Positions 1 to 6,820 of a stretch of 20,996 nt of DNA are shown here, piece by piece. Where the stretch lies: positions 1 to 20,996 of the forward strand of contig DATJIG010000157.1 of NCBI GenBank assembly GCA_035493495.1, given 5' to 3'. The stretch comes from DATJIG01 sp035493495 (GTDB lineage: Bacteria; Pseudomonadota; Alphaproteobacteria; SMXQ01). Each line of letters opens with the position of its first letter. Within the stretch, counting starts at the first letter, position 1. The position numbers were made by a program, and so were the translations under genes. The notes beneath the pieces are model-generated. The model worked only from the letters and a program-made list of their open reading frames with translations. It had not been told where the DNA came from and searched no databases.

Positions 1-304
1 GGACCGCGAACATCCCAGGGGATTGACCACCCTGGGTCCGGCTCATCGCGCCCCCAGGGACGAAAGAAGGTGGCCACGGTCGTTCGCGGTCACCGGCGCC
101 AGCCCTCACATCGCGGAAGCTCATCCGCGGTGCCGAGAAAGCACGCCTCTCACCAGCCCCGCCCCCAAACCTCGCAAGAGGCAAGAGGGCGGGGCGCGGT
201 GCGTTCGTGAGCTTGCAGAACGAGGCCGTGCCCATTGGCGCATGCGCCGGATTTAGTGGAAGATAAGCGCGGCAGAAGACGAACGAGGCAGGAGAAGGAC
301 CCCG
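1..304. other. Gene-free leader upstream of the glutathione transferase
   Basis: I see no convincing gene here. Short open frames exist but their translations are Arg/Pro/Ala-rich shadows with no family resemblance. The stretch holds a 7-bp inverted repeat (CCCAGGG 14-20 / CCCTGGG 30-36), a larger nested hairpin at 151-201, a perfect 12-bp palindrome GGCGCATGCGCC at 237-248, and the ribosome binding site GGAGAAGG at 291-298 for the next gene. It may contain the end of an upstream unit and the promoter and 5' leader of the transferase gene. Confidence 0.5.
151..201 (+). other. Nested GC-rich hairpin with GCAA tetraloop
   Basis: Three stacked stems can be drawn: CACC 151-154 with GGTG 198-201, GCCCCGCCC 156-164 with GGGCGGGGC 187-195, and CCTC 170-173 with GAGG 178-181. 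The innermost stem closes a GCAA (GNRA-type) tetraloop at 174-177, and an A-rich internal loop (165-169 / 182-186) separates the two inner stems. No T-run follows, so it is not a classical terminator. It could be a leader element of the transferase mRNA, a Rho-type 3' end of an upstream gene, or a small structured RNA. The pairing is seen directly; the function is unknown. Confidence 0.4.
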
Positions 305-1000
305 ATGATTCACGGTTACAGTTGGCGTACGTCGAACGGCCGCAAGCTCCACATCATGCTCGAGGAGACGGGGCTCCCCTACAAGCTGCATCCGATCGAC
401 ATCCGCAAGGGCGATCAGTTCACGCCCGAGTTCCTCAAGATCAGTCCCAACAACAAGATCCCGGCTATCGTCGACGAGGAGCCCCTGGGAGGCGGCGCGC
501 CGCTGTCGATCTTCGAGTCGGGCGCGATCCTGCTGTACCTCGCCGAGAAGTCCGGCAAGTTCCTGCCGACGGAGCCGCGCGCGCGATTCAAGGTGCTGGA
601 GTGGATGTTCTGGCAGGTCGGCGGCTTCGGCCCGATGCTCGGCCAGGCGAATCACTTCAACGAGTACGCCAAGGAGGGCTCGGACTACGCCCGTAACCGC
701 TTCCGGAAGGAAGCCGGCCGTCTCTACGGCGTGCTCGACAAGCGCCTCGGCGAGAGCGAGTACGTCGCGGGCCGCGAGTACACCATCGCCGACATGATGA
801 TCTTTCCGTGGTCGCAGGGCTGGGACAAGCACGGCCAGAACATCGAGACGCTGCCCAACATCAAGCGCTGGCAGGATACGCTCCTGAAGCGCCCGGCGGT
901 GCAGAAGGGAATCACGCTGCTGCGCGACCTCCCCGAGACGCCGATGGACGAGAAGGCGCGGTCCATCATGTTCGGCGACGTTCAGTACCAGAGGCACTGA
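305..1000 (+). CDS. Glutathione S-transferase family protein (Nu-class, YfcG/YghU-like)
   Basis: A 231-residue cytosolic protein resembling E. coli YfcG, a Nu-class enzyme with glutathione-disulfide reductase and organic hydroperoxidase activity. The N-terminal thioredoxin-like domain (about 1-85) carries T9 and N11 in the places where YfcG uses Thr9 and Asn11, the cis-proline region NNKIPAIV (P53), and the glutathione gamma-Glu binding pair E71-S72 in IFESGAILLYLAE. An all-helical domain follows (about 95-215), with the family stretch FWQVGGFGPMLGQ and the N-capping-type segment YTIADMM. Length is normal for the family. The ATG follows GGAGAAGG by 6 nt. It stands alone, closed by a hairpin at 1019-1044. 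The family is certain; the physiological substrate is not known. Confidence 0.93.
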   Translation: MIHGYSWRTSNGRKLHIMLEETGLPYKLHPIDIRKGDQFTPEFLKISPNNKIPAIVDEEPLGGGAPLSIFESGAILLYLAEKSGKFLPTEPRARFKVLEWMFWQVGGFGPMLGQANHFNEYAKEGSDYARNRFRKEAGRLYGVLDKRLGESEYVAGREYTIADMMIFPWSQGWDKHGQNIETLPNIKRWQDTLLKRPAVQKGITLLRDLPETPMDEKARSIMFGDVQYQRH

Positions 1001-1018
1001 GGCGACAAGCGGATGCGG

Positions 1019-1044
1019 CGCGGGAGTTCACGGGAACTCCCGCG
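1019..1044 (+). terminator. Terminator-like hairpin after the glutathione transferase
   Basis: A perfect 11-bp stem, CGCGGGAGTTC 1019-1029 with GAACTCCCGCG 1034-1044, around the loop ACGG. It begins 18 nt after the transferase stop codon. There is no T-run on either side, so it may act as a stabilising or weak terminator hairpin rather than a strong intrinsic terminator. Confidence 0.5.
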
Positions 1045-1102
1045 TTCACGGCCCCGCGTTTTCCCTGGTGCGGTTCGAGCGGCGTCGGATTGGGGGAAGA
1101 AC

Positions 1103-2233
1103 ATGAGCATGCGTGCGTCTGTTTGTTCCCGTCTCGGTATCGCGATCACGATCCTGTTCGCATTGGCATTGCCGTCGCGCGCCGCCGAGTTGCCGGATGC
1201 GACGCAGCGGATTCTCGCCGATCTCAAGCTCGATGCGTCGGTCCTCGACGGCCTCGATCGGGAGCTGGTCGTGCCCGACGCCTGGATCGCGGGTGCGAAG
1301 AAAGAGGGGACGTTCCGCATCACCGGCTCGTGGGATCCGAGCCAGTTCACGACGATGACGGCGCCGTTCGTCGCGCGTTACCCCTACATCAAGCCGGTGT
1401 TCGCCCGCGGCAGCAACAACGACCGCGCGCTCAAGCCAATTCTCGCCTTCAGCCAGGGCCGCTACATCACCGACATCGTCTCGGGCATGGAAGGCAACCT
1501 GCCGCAGTATCTCAAGGCCGACGCGCTCGACGATCTGCGCATCCTGCCCAACGCGAAAAACGTTCCCGACGGCATGAAGAGCGCCGATGGCGCGTGGATC
1601 GGCATCCGCATCCGCTACTGGTGCATGTCCTACAACACCGACAAGGTGACCCGGGCGGAGCTCCCGGCGACGTGGGAAGACCTGCTGACGCAGACGACGT
1701 GGCGTGACGGCCGGCTCGCGGTCAACAACCTGCCGCAGATCTGGATGCTGCAGCTCTGGGGCAAGAAGGGAAAGGCCTGGGTCGAGCAGTATTCGCAGAC
1801 GCTGTTCCGGGACGTCCGCCCGCAATTGCGCAAGGAGGGGACGAACGCGCTGCTGAGCCTGGTGATCGCCGGCGAATTTTATGGCGCGATCCCGTCCGCC
1901 GATTATCGGCTCTGGCGCTACGCGCAGAAGGGCGCGCCGGTCGGGTGGCACTGCCCGACGCCGGTGCCGTCGGCGGTGTCGGCCTTCGGCATCCTCAAGG
2001 GCAACCCGAACATCGACGCCGCGCGCCTGTTCCTCAACTGGCTGTTGAGCAAGGAAGGGCAGATCGCGCAGTTCCATGCCGACAACGCGACGCCGGTCCA
2101 CAAGGACCTGCAGACCAGGTCGTTCCTGTCGTTCCCCGACGAGATCGTCGGCAAGGAACTGGCGTTTCGCGATCCCTCGCTTGATCGGTTGAACGACGAA
2201 CTGATGGAGATATGGAGTCCGTTTTGGCAGTAG
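1103..2233 (+). CDS. ABC transporter periplasmic substrate-binding protein (iron/polyamine type)
   Basis: A 376-residue extracellular solute-binding protein of the family that includes the Fe3+ (FbpA/AfuA) and spermidine/putrescine (PotD) binding proteins. The ATG at 1103 is chosen because GGGGGAAG sits just upstream and it gives a clean signal peptide: two Arg near the start, hydrophobic ITILFALALP, cleavage near SRAAE. Shared family features include YWCMSYNT (Y172), TWEDLL, KKGAPV-like AQKGAPVGWHCP and the C-terminal LNWLLSKEGQIAQ helix. It is a clear paralogue of the binding protein at 13026-14183. No permease or ATPase gene lies beside it, so it may be an orphan or share the permease at 15459. 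A Bug/TctC protein follows after 116 bp. The ligand cannot be told from sequence. Confidence 0.9.
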   Translation: MSMRASVCSRLGIAITILFALALPSRAAELPDATQRILADLKLDASVLDGLDRELVVPDAWIAGAKKEGTFRITGSWDPSQFTTMTAPFVARYPYIKPVFARGSNNDRALKPILAFSQGRYITDIVSGMEGNLPQYLKADALDDLRILPNAKNVPDGMKSADGAWIGIRIRYWCMSYNTDKVTRAELPATWEDLLTQTTWRDGRLAVNNLPQIWMLQLWGKKGKAWVEQYSQTLFRDVRPQLRKEGTNALLSLVIAGEFYGAIPSADYRLWRYAQKGAPVGWHCPTPVPSAVSAFGILKGNPNIDAARLFLNWLLSKEGQIAQFHADNATPVHKDLQTRSFLSFPDEIVGKELAFRDPSLDRLNDELMEIWSPFWQ

Positions 2234-2349
2234 GATCGTCGGCGCCGATCGGGAGGACGTCGAGGAGTTTCGTCTCGATAGCTCAGTATCCGGTTGCTGC
2301 GTTGCAATGGCGTTCGAAGCGTCAATCAAAACAACTCTGGGAGCGCATC

Positions 2350-3387
2350 GTGATCACCTCGGAACACACGCGCGTCGTCGCGAAGTCTCTGTCGCTCGCT
2401 GCGGCAGCGGCGTTCTTTCTGACGGCGCACAGCGGCGAGGCTGCGGCGCAGCTTTTCGCGCGAAAGACGATCACCATCTATATCGGCAATACCGCGGGCG
2501 GCAGTTACGACATCTACGGACGTCTGATCGCCCGCCATCTCGGCAGGCATCTGCCCGGGACTCCGTCGGTGGTCGCCTCGAACAAGCCGGGCGGCGGTGG
2601 AATCGTCGCCTCCAACTACATGGCCGAAGTCGCGCCCAAGGACGGCACCGCGCTCGCGGTGCTGGTCGAGACCGTGGCGCTCGAGCAGGCGCTGGAGGAA
2701 CCGTCGGTCAAGTATGATGCGACCAAGTTCAACTGGATCGGCCGTGTCGCCTCGAGCGTGAACATCCACTTCCAGTGGCACACGTCGAAGGTGCAGTCGA
2801 TCGCCGACTCCCAGAAGATCGAATCGACCGTCGCCGGCACCGGTCCCGGCAACCTCGCCGAGATCGTGCCGAAGGTTCTGAACGCGACCATCGGCACGAA
2901 GTTCAAGGTCGTGTCGGGCTACCCCGCGTCGAACGAAGGCATGATGGCGATGGAGCGCGGCGAGGTGGAAGGCGCCGCCGGCTCGTGGGCGGGAATCAAG
3001 GTCGGCAAGCAGGAGTGGCTCAAGGACAAGAAGATCAAGATCATTCTTCAGGATCTGCCGGAGCGGAACGCCGAGTTGCCCGACGTCCAGGCGCTCGGCG
3101 AGCTCGGTACCACGCCCGAGCAGAAGGGCGTGCTCGGCATCTACGCCGGCAATGGCGTGATCGGCCGCTCGCTGTCGGCGCCTCCGGGCGTGCCCGCCGA
3201 CACGGTGAAGGTGCTGCGCGCGGGCTTCGCCGCGATGATCAAGGATCCCGAGTTCATCGCCGAGATCAAGAAGCTCCAGATCGACTTCGATCCGGCGACC
3301 GGCGAGCAGCTCCAGGCGAGCACGATCAAGATCCTCGACATTCCGAGTGGGGTCCGCCAGCGCGCGAAGGCGATCCTCGGGCGCTAG
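2350..3387 (+). CDS. Bug/TctC-family tripartite tricarboxylate transporter binding protein
   Basis: A 345-residue periplasmic binding protein of the Bug (TctC) family, which binds carboxylates and other small organic molecules for TTT-type transporters. The GTG start at 2350 is preferred: GGGAGCG lies about 5 nt upstream and the product then opens with a typical signal peptide (KSLSLAAAAAFFLTAHSGEAAAQ, cut near residue 30). An upstream in-frame ATG inside the previous gene would add an unlikely leader. Family marks are the GNTAGGSYDIYGRLIARHL segment near the mature N terminus, NKPGGGGIVASNY, and a long C-terminal domain ending in a helix. The membrane partners TctA and TctB are not in the window, as is usual for Bug proteins, which are often orphans. 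Ligand unknown. Confidence 0.9.
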   Translation: MITSEHTRVVAKSLSLAAAAAFFLTAHSGEAAAQLFARKTITIYIGNTAGGSYDIYGRLIARHLGRHLPGTPSVVASNKPGGGGIVASNYMAEVAPKDGTALAVLVETVALEQALEEPSVKYDATKFNWIGRVASSVNIHFQWHTSKVQSIADSQKIESTVAGTGPGNLAEIVPKVLNATIGTKFKVVSGYPASNEGMMAMERGEVEGAAGSWAGIKVGKQEWLKDKKIKIILQDLPERNAELPDVQALGELGTTPEQKGVLGIYAGNGVIGRSLSAPPGVPADTVKVLRAGFAAMIKDPEFIAEIKKLQIDFDPATGEQLQASTIKILDIPSGVRQRAKAILGR

Positions 3388-3407
3388 GCTGAACGATCGA
3401 TCGACGG

Positions 3408-3441
3408 GATGAGCCGCGCGGGTCCGACCGCGCGGCTCGTC
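3408..3441 (+). terminator. Terminator-like hairpin after the Bug protein gene
   Basis: A 13- to 14-bp stem with one T-G wobble: GATGAGCCGCGCGG 3408-3421 with CCGCGCGGCTCGTC 3428-3441 and a 6-nt loop, about 20 nt past the stop codon. It lacks a T-run. It probably ends or stabilises the transcript of the binding protein gene. Confidence 0.55.
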
Positions 3442-3462
3442 GCGACTCCGTCGTTAACGCAT

Positions 3463-3478
3463 ATTACCGAAACGTAAT
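3463..3478. promoter_or_regulatory. Small AT-rich inverted repeat upstream of the YVTN gene
   Basis: ATTAC 3463-3467 and GTAAT 3474-3478 form an inverted repeat with a 6-nt spacer, in the only AT-rich patch of this intergenic stretch and 54 nt before the next ATG. The place suits a promoter or operator. No regulator is assigned and the repeat is short, so chance is possible. Confidence 0.25.
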
Positions 3479-3531
3479 TAGGCCCGACCTCCGCGGCGAT
3501 TCAGACTCCCGGGAAATAGGGAGGTCGAATC

Positions 3532-4542
3532 ATGATGCATCGTTGGATCGCGCTCGCGGCTGCGCTCGTGTTGTCGGTACCGGCATTCGCCGCCGACGGT
3601 CCGTACAAGATCGTCAAGACGTTCCACATGCCGGACGGCGGCTGGGATTACGCCACATCGGACCTCCAGGCCGGCCGGATCTACTGGGTGCGCAGCGACC
3701 ACACCGACGTGATCGACACCAAGACCGACAAGCTCTCGCAGCTTCACAGCATCGGCAACGGCCATATGGCGGTGGTGGTGGCGGGCAGCTCGCGAGTCGT
3801 CATACCGATGCGCGAGCCGACGAAGACCGATCGCATCGTCGACGTAGCGCACGATCAGGTCGTCGCCGACCTGCCGGGCGGCGAATCGCCCGACGGCGCG
3901 ACCTACGATCCGTTTTCGAAGCACGTGTTCGTCGTCAATCACAACGGCGGCGACGTCACCGAGATCGACCCGGTGGCGAAGACCGTGGTCGCGACCATCG
4001 CCATCGGCAAGGGCAAGCTCGAGTTTGCCGCCGCCGACGGCGCCGGCCACGTGTTCGTCAACGTGCAGGCCGCGGGCGAGATCGCGGTGATCGACGCCAA
4101 GGCCCACGCGGTGACGACGCGCTACAAGATGGCGGGATGCGAAGACGCATCGGGCCTCGCGTACGCCGACGCGTCGAAGCTCCTCATTGCGTCGTGCGGC
4201 AACGGCGTCGCCAAGGTGCTGGCGGCGGGAACCGGCGCCGAGGTCGCATCAATTCCGATCGGCAAGGGGGCCGACGCCGTCATCTATGACCCCGTCCATA
4301 AGGTCGCATTCGTCCCGTGCGGAGTGGACGGCGTGCTCGAGGTCATCGACGTCGCTGATGCCGCCCACGTGCAGAAGATCCAGGAGCTGAAGACCAAGGT
4401 GATGGCGCGCACCGGCGCCGTCGATGCCAAGGGCCGCCTCTACCTCATGGCCGCCTCGCCCGATCCGTCGAAGCCGCTCGCCGGCGGCGGACGGCCGACG
4501 CCGAAGGATGGCAGTTTCGAGATGCTGGTGGTCGGCCGATAG
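3532..4542 (+). CDS. Secreted YVTN-type beta-propeller repeat protein
   Basis: A 336-residue protein of the YncE / 40-residue YVTN beta-propeller type. A signal peptide (MMHRWIALAAALVLSVPAFA, cut before ADG) sends it to the periplasm. The mature part shows repeated strands of the form 'hydrophobic-V-V-N-...-G-D-V-T-E-I-D-...-K-T-V-V-A-T-I', for example about residues 125-160, 170-205 and 245-285, each with the IAIGKG or IPIGKG turn. Such proteins often bind ligands or DNA, or act as periplasmic scaffolds; no catalytic motif is visible. GGGAGG lies 7 nt before the ATG at 3532, and a second ATG follows directly. It is a single-gene unit between a hairpin upstream and the small secreted-protein gene downstream. 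Precise role unknown. Confidence 0.85.
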   Translation: MMHRWIALAAALVLSVPAFAADGPYKIVKTFHMPDGGWDYATSDLQAGRIYWVRSDHTDVIDTKTDKLSQLHSIGNGHMAVVVAGSSRVVIPMREPTKTDRIVDVAHDQVVADLPGGESPDGATYDPFSKHVFVVNHNGGDVTEIDPVAKTVVATIAIGKGKLEFAAADGAGHVFVNVQAAGEIAVIDAKAHAVTTRYKMAGCEDASGLAYADASKLLIASCGNGVAKVLAAGTGAEVASIPIGKGADAVIYDPVHKVAFVPCGVDGVLEVIDVADAAHVQKIQELKTKVMARTGAVDAKGRLYLMAASPDPSKPLAGGGRPTPKDGSFEMLVVGR

Positions 4543-4673
4543 CGTCGCTGCCGGTCCGGCTGGGGAGTAATACGGAGGGAAGCGCGTCCGCGCAGAAGGC
4601 CCCGAATGGTCACACGTCGATGTCGGCGGTCGGCGCAAGCTGATCGTTTCGACAACGAAAAAGGAGACGTGTG

Positions 4674-5066
4674 ATGGCCACTCAGTCCGTCGTACCGCGT
4701 CAGTCCTCGTTCGCCGTTCGCCTCGCGGTCGTCGCCGCGGTGCTGGCCGTGGCATCGCCGGCGTTTGCGCAGCAGTCCGGGTCCGGCGGCGCGCCGTCCG
4801 GATCCTCGATGCCCGGCGCCTCGGCGCCGTCCAACGGCATGGACAAGGACAAGAGTCCGGCGGCGAGGTCGTCCGGAACCTCGGGCGCGTCGGGCACCGT
4901 GAACGCTCCGCGCGACATGCCGACGACCGATTCGACGGGTTCGGTCTCGGGTCAGACCTGCGACCCGGCCAACGGCGCCGCCATGGGATGCGGCCCGGGG
5001 GGCGTCAGCGGTACTTCGCAAAGCAAGGGAACGACCCCGAGCGAGGGCTCGAGTTCGAACAAGTAG
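4674..5066 (+). CDS. Small Ser/Gly/Pro-rich secreted protein, unknown function
   Basis: A 130-residue exported protein with no recognised domain. The signal peptide ends at ASPAFAQ (about residue 35). The rest is low complexity, made mostly of Ser, Gly, Ala, Pro, Thr and Asp (for example QSGSGGAPSGSSMPG and SKGTTPSEGSSSNK), so it is probably disordered. The only two cysteines lie close together in QTCDPANGAAMGCGPG and could form a small disulfide loop. AAGGAG at 4661-4666 is 7 nt before the ATG at 4674; a GTG at 4671 is also in frame but too close. A small inverted repeat (TCGTT 4644-4648 / AACGA 4654-4658) precedes the ribosome site. Similar anonymous proteins are common in Rhizobiales, but I cannot name a family. 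Confidence 0.75.
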   Translation: MATQSVVPRQSSFAVRLAVVAAVLAVASPAFAQQSGSGGAPSGSSMPGASAPSNGMDKDKSPAARSSGTSGASGTVNAPRDMPTTDSTGSVSGQTCDPANGAAMGCGPGGVSGTSQSKGTTPSEGSSSNK

Positions 5067-5071
5067 GGGGT

Positions 5072-5095
5072 GGCGGCGCGCGTTTGCGCGCCGCC
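5072..5095. terminator. Hairpin between convergent genes
   Basis: A perfect 10-bp stem, GGCGGCGCGC 5072-5081 with GCGCGCCGCC 5086-5095, around loop GTTT, six bases past the stop of the secreted-protein gene and 30 bp before the end of the convergent membrane-protein gene. It has no T-run, but its position suits a shared terminator. Confidence 0.55.
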
Positions 5096-5124
5096 GTCCG
5101 CCTCCGACGAGCGCCGGCAGAACG

Positions 5125-5877
5125 CTAGGCCGGGACGCGCGGTGCGACCGTCGCGCCGAGATCGGTGCGCGCTCGCCGTGCAATCTGCCGTAGAGAGAGC
5201 GCGTGCAGGATGAGCGACAGCGGTACGGCGAACGTCGGAATCATCACCAGCGGATAGGAGAACCGGTTCGGCGCGTCGAACGCCATCATCTGAAGCGGGC
5301 CGATCGACGTGAGCGCGCCCATGGTGACCGCAAAAACAAGGTCGGCGACGCCGAACAGATTCCACGCCACCGCCTTCGGCCCCGCGACGACGCTACGCGC
5401 CGTCAGGACCGACGCGACGGGCAGGGCGAACAGTCCGGTGAGGACATCGCCGATTCCGGCCGGCAGCGCGAACTGCCACGGCGCGAGACCGCGTGCCAGC
5501 TGGATCAGGAACACCAGCCCGAGCATGCGATAGACCTGCACGCCGACGAGCCACGACTGGGGAATCGCGTCGAGCACCGCCGCGAGGCGGGACGAGCGCA
5601 GCGTCAGGACGAGTCCGATGGCGAGCGGCGCGACGATGGCCAGCGGCAGCAACGGCACCACGCCGGTATCTGTGTCGTACACGCCGGACCGGCCGAGCCA
5701 GTCGGCAACGCCGAACCAGGCGATCAGCAGCACGGCGACGGCGAGCCAGGTTGCCCATCGGGCGCCTGGCCGCAGGGCGGTGCGCTGCACTCCGGCCCAC
5801 AGTCCCATCAACAGAACGGCAATGATCGCCGGCCGGGCCAATGGCGCGATCGCGACCACGAAATCGAGGTTATCCAT
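5125..5877 (-). CDS. Multi-pass inner membrane protein, unknown function
   Basis: A 250-residue protein with about six to seven hydrophobic spans (near residues 13-30, 42-60, 75-95, 113-130, 136-155, 165-195 and 205-228) joined by short Arg-containing loops. No enzyme or transporter motif is recognised. GGGAGG in CGGGAGGACGTGTG lies 7 nt upstream of the ATG at 5877; a GTG directly before it would be too close to the ribosome site. It is transcribed divergently from the TetR gene at 5984, and one of the two palindromic operators sits in the spacer of its best promoter candidate. It is therefore the likely main target of that repressor. The role might be transport or membrane stress, but nothing in the sequence shows which. 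Confidence 0.8.
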   Translation of the reverse strand: MDNLDFVVAIAPLARPAIIAVLLMGLWAGVQRTALRPGARWATWLAVAVLLIAWFGVADWLGRSGVYDTDTGVVPLLPLAIVAPLAIGLVLTLRSSRLAAVLDAIPQSWLVGVQVYRMLGLVFLIQLARGLAPWQFALPAGIGDVLTGLFALPVASVLTARSVVAGPKAVAWNLFGVADLVFAVTMGALTSIGPLQMMAFDAPNRFSYPLVMIPTFAVPLSLILHALSLRQIARRARTDLGATVAPRVPA

Positions 5878-5923
5878 CACACGTCCTCCCGTCTGAATTG
5901 AGCTTCCGCTCGGTTGCTCAGAA

Positions 5924-5941
5924 TGGTACTTATCGGTACCA
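5924..5941. promoter_or_regulatory. Operator palindrome 1 (TGGTAC-N6-GTACCA)
   Basis: TGGTAC 5924-5929 and GTACCA 5936-5941 are perfect inverted arms with a 6-nt spacer TTATCG. The same arms and spacing recur at 5956-5973. TetR-family repressors bind such short palindromes between themselves and a divergent target gene. The pattern is seen directly; binding by the adjacent TetR protein is inferred. Confidence 0.75.
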
Positions 5942-5949
5942 ACGATCCG

Positions 5950-5978
5950 ACGTTATGGTACTGCTGAGTACCAGTCAA
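5950..5978 (-). promoter_or_regulatory. Candidate promoter for the membrane-protein gene
   Basis: On the minus strand, TTGACT (5978-5973) is a near-consensus -35 element followed after exactly 17 nt by TAACGT (5955-5950), a weak -10 match. The spacer contains almost all of operator palindrome 2, so a bound repressor would exclude RNA polymerase. The -10 match is only partial, so this is a candidate. Confidence 0.4.
5956..5973. promoter_or_regulatory. Operator palindrome 2 (TGGTAC-N6-GTACCA)
   Basis: TGGTAC 5956-5961 and GTACCA 5968-5973 are perfect arms; here they extend to 7 bp (TGGTACT/AGTACCA). The centre lies 32 bp from that of palindrome 1, close to three helical turns, so two repressor dimers would sit on the same DNA face. 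It ends 10 bp before the tetR start codon, so binding could also block that gene. Confidence 0.75.
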
Positions 5979-5983
5979 GGGGC

Positions 5984-6649
5984 ATGATGGCGAAGCGGGC
6001 GACGGCAACGGAACGGGGCGACAAGAGCGGAGTCGCCGAGACAGGAGTCGCCGACGATCGCCGCCGGCGCATCCAGGAGGCGGCCTTTCAGGTGGTGAAG
6101 GAGCGTGGCTACGCCCAGGCGACGACGCTTGAGATCGCGACCCGGGCCAAGGTCTCGAAGCGCGAGCTCTATTCGCTGTTCGACGACAAGCAGACGATCA
6201 TCGCGTCGTGCATCGCCGCGCGCGTGCGCCAGATGCAGGGACCGCTCGAGCTCCCCGCGGTGCGCGACCGCGACAGCCTGGCGCAGCTCCTGATCGGATT
6301 CGGCGCGACGGTCTTGCGGGTCGTCTCCGATCCCGCCGTCACCACGCTGTTCCGGGTCGCGATTGGCGAAGCGGAGCGGGCGCCGGATATCGCCGAGGCG
6401 CTGGACTTGATGGGCCGCGCCGGCAATCGTGCGGTGCTGGGGAAGGCGCTGAAGGACGCCCAGACGGCGGGCTTGCTGCGCGACGCCAGTCCGGAGCGGA
6501 TGGCCGAGCATTTCTTCGGCCTGCTGTGGGGGGATTTGCGACTCGGCCTGCTGCTCGGCGTCGCGCTGGTGCCGCGCAAAGCCGAGATCGAGCTGCGGGC
6601 GCGCGACGCGGCGCAAACCTTTCTCGCGGCGTATTGGGCGGCGGACTGA
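5984..6649 (+). CDS. TetR/AcrR-family transcriptional repressor
   Basis: A 221-residue DNA-binding protein. The N-terminal TetR domain spans about residues 25-75, with the helix-turn-helix in TTLEIATRAKVSKRELYSLF (47-66) followed by DDKQTII. The C-terminal domain, with FRVAIGEAERAP and HFFGLLWGDLRLGLLLG, resembles AefR-like TetR C-terminal domains that bind small ligands. ATG codons at 5984 and 5987 are adjacent; AAGGGG at 5977-5982 fits the second slightly better. It is divergent from the membrane-protein gene with two palindromes between, so autoregulation and control of that neighbour are likely. The malic enzyme gene follows 171 bp downstream. A decayed copy of its 3' part lies at 8451-8697. 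The inducer is unknown. Confidence 0.93.
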   Translation: MMAKRATATERGDKSGVAETGVADDRRRRIQEAAFQVVKERGYAQATTLEIATRAKVSKRELYSLFDDKQTIIASCIAARVRQMQGPLELPAVRDRDSLAQLLIGFGATVLRVVSDPAVTTLFRVAIGEAERAPDIAEALDLMGRAGNRAVLGKALKDAQTAGLLRDASPERMAEHFFGLLWGDLRLGLLLGVALVPRKAEIELRARDAAQTFLAAYWAAD

Positions 6650-6784
6650 GTTTGAAGGCGCAACACGCTTGCTTCGCGACGGGGGGCGAGATTCGTCACA
6701 GGCACACCTGCGAACTTGCAGGAACGCTTCGCTTGGGTAAAAAGCATGCGCGCGCTCGTCCTTGCGGGCGGCGACGCGTCGAGC

Positions 6785-6803
6785 CCCGCCGTCCCAAGGC
6801 GGG
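6785..6803 (+). promoter_or_regulatory. Hairpin abutting the malic enzyme ribosome binding site
   Basis: CCCGCC 6785-6790 pairs with GGCGGG 6798-6803 around a 7-nt loop, ending 4 nt before the AAAGGA ribosome site at 6808-6813. It could shape translation initiation or be the 3' stem of a leader structure; the stem is short and could be chance. Confidence 0.3.
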
Positions 6804-6820
6804 AAAGAAAGGATATCAAG

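Noticed and set aside
237..248. Perfect palindrome GGCGCATGCGCC
   Set aside because: A single 12-bp GC palindrome is not rare in such DNA and no second copy or regulator supports it as an operator.
23..256. A 77-codon frame in the leader region
   Set aside because: Low-complexity Arg/Pro/Ala translation, no ribosome site, and it covers the nested hairpin.
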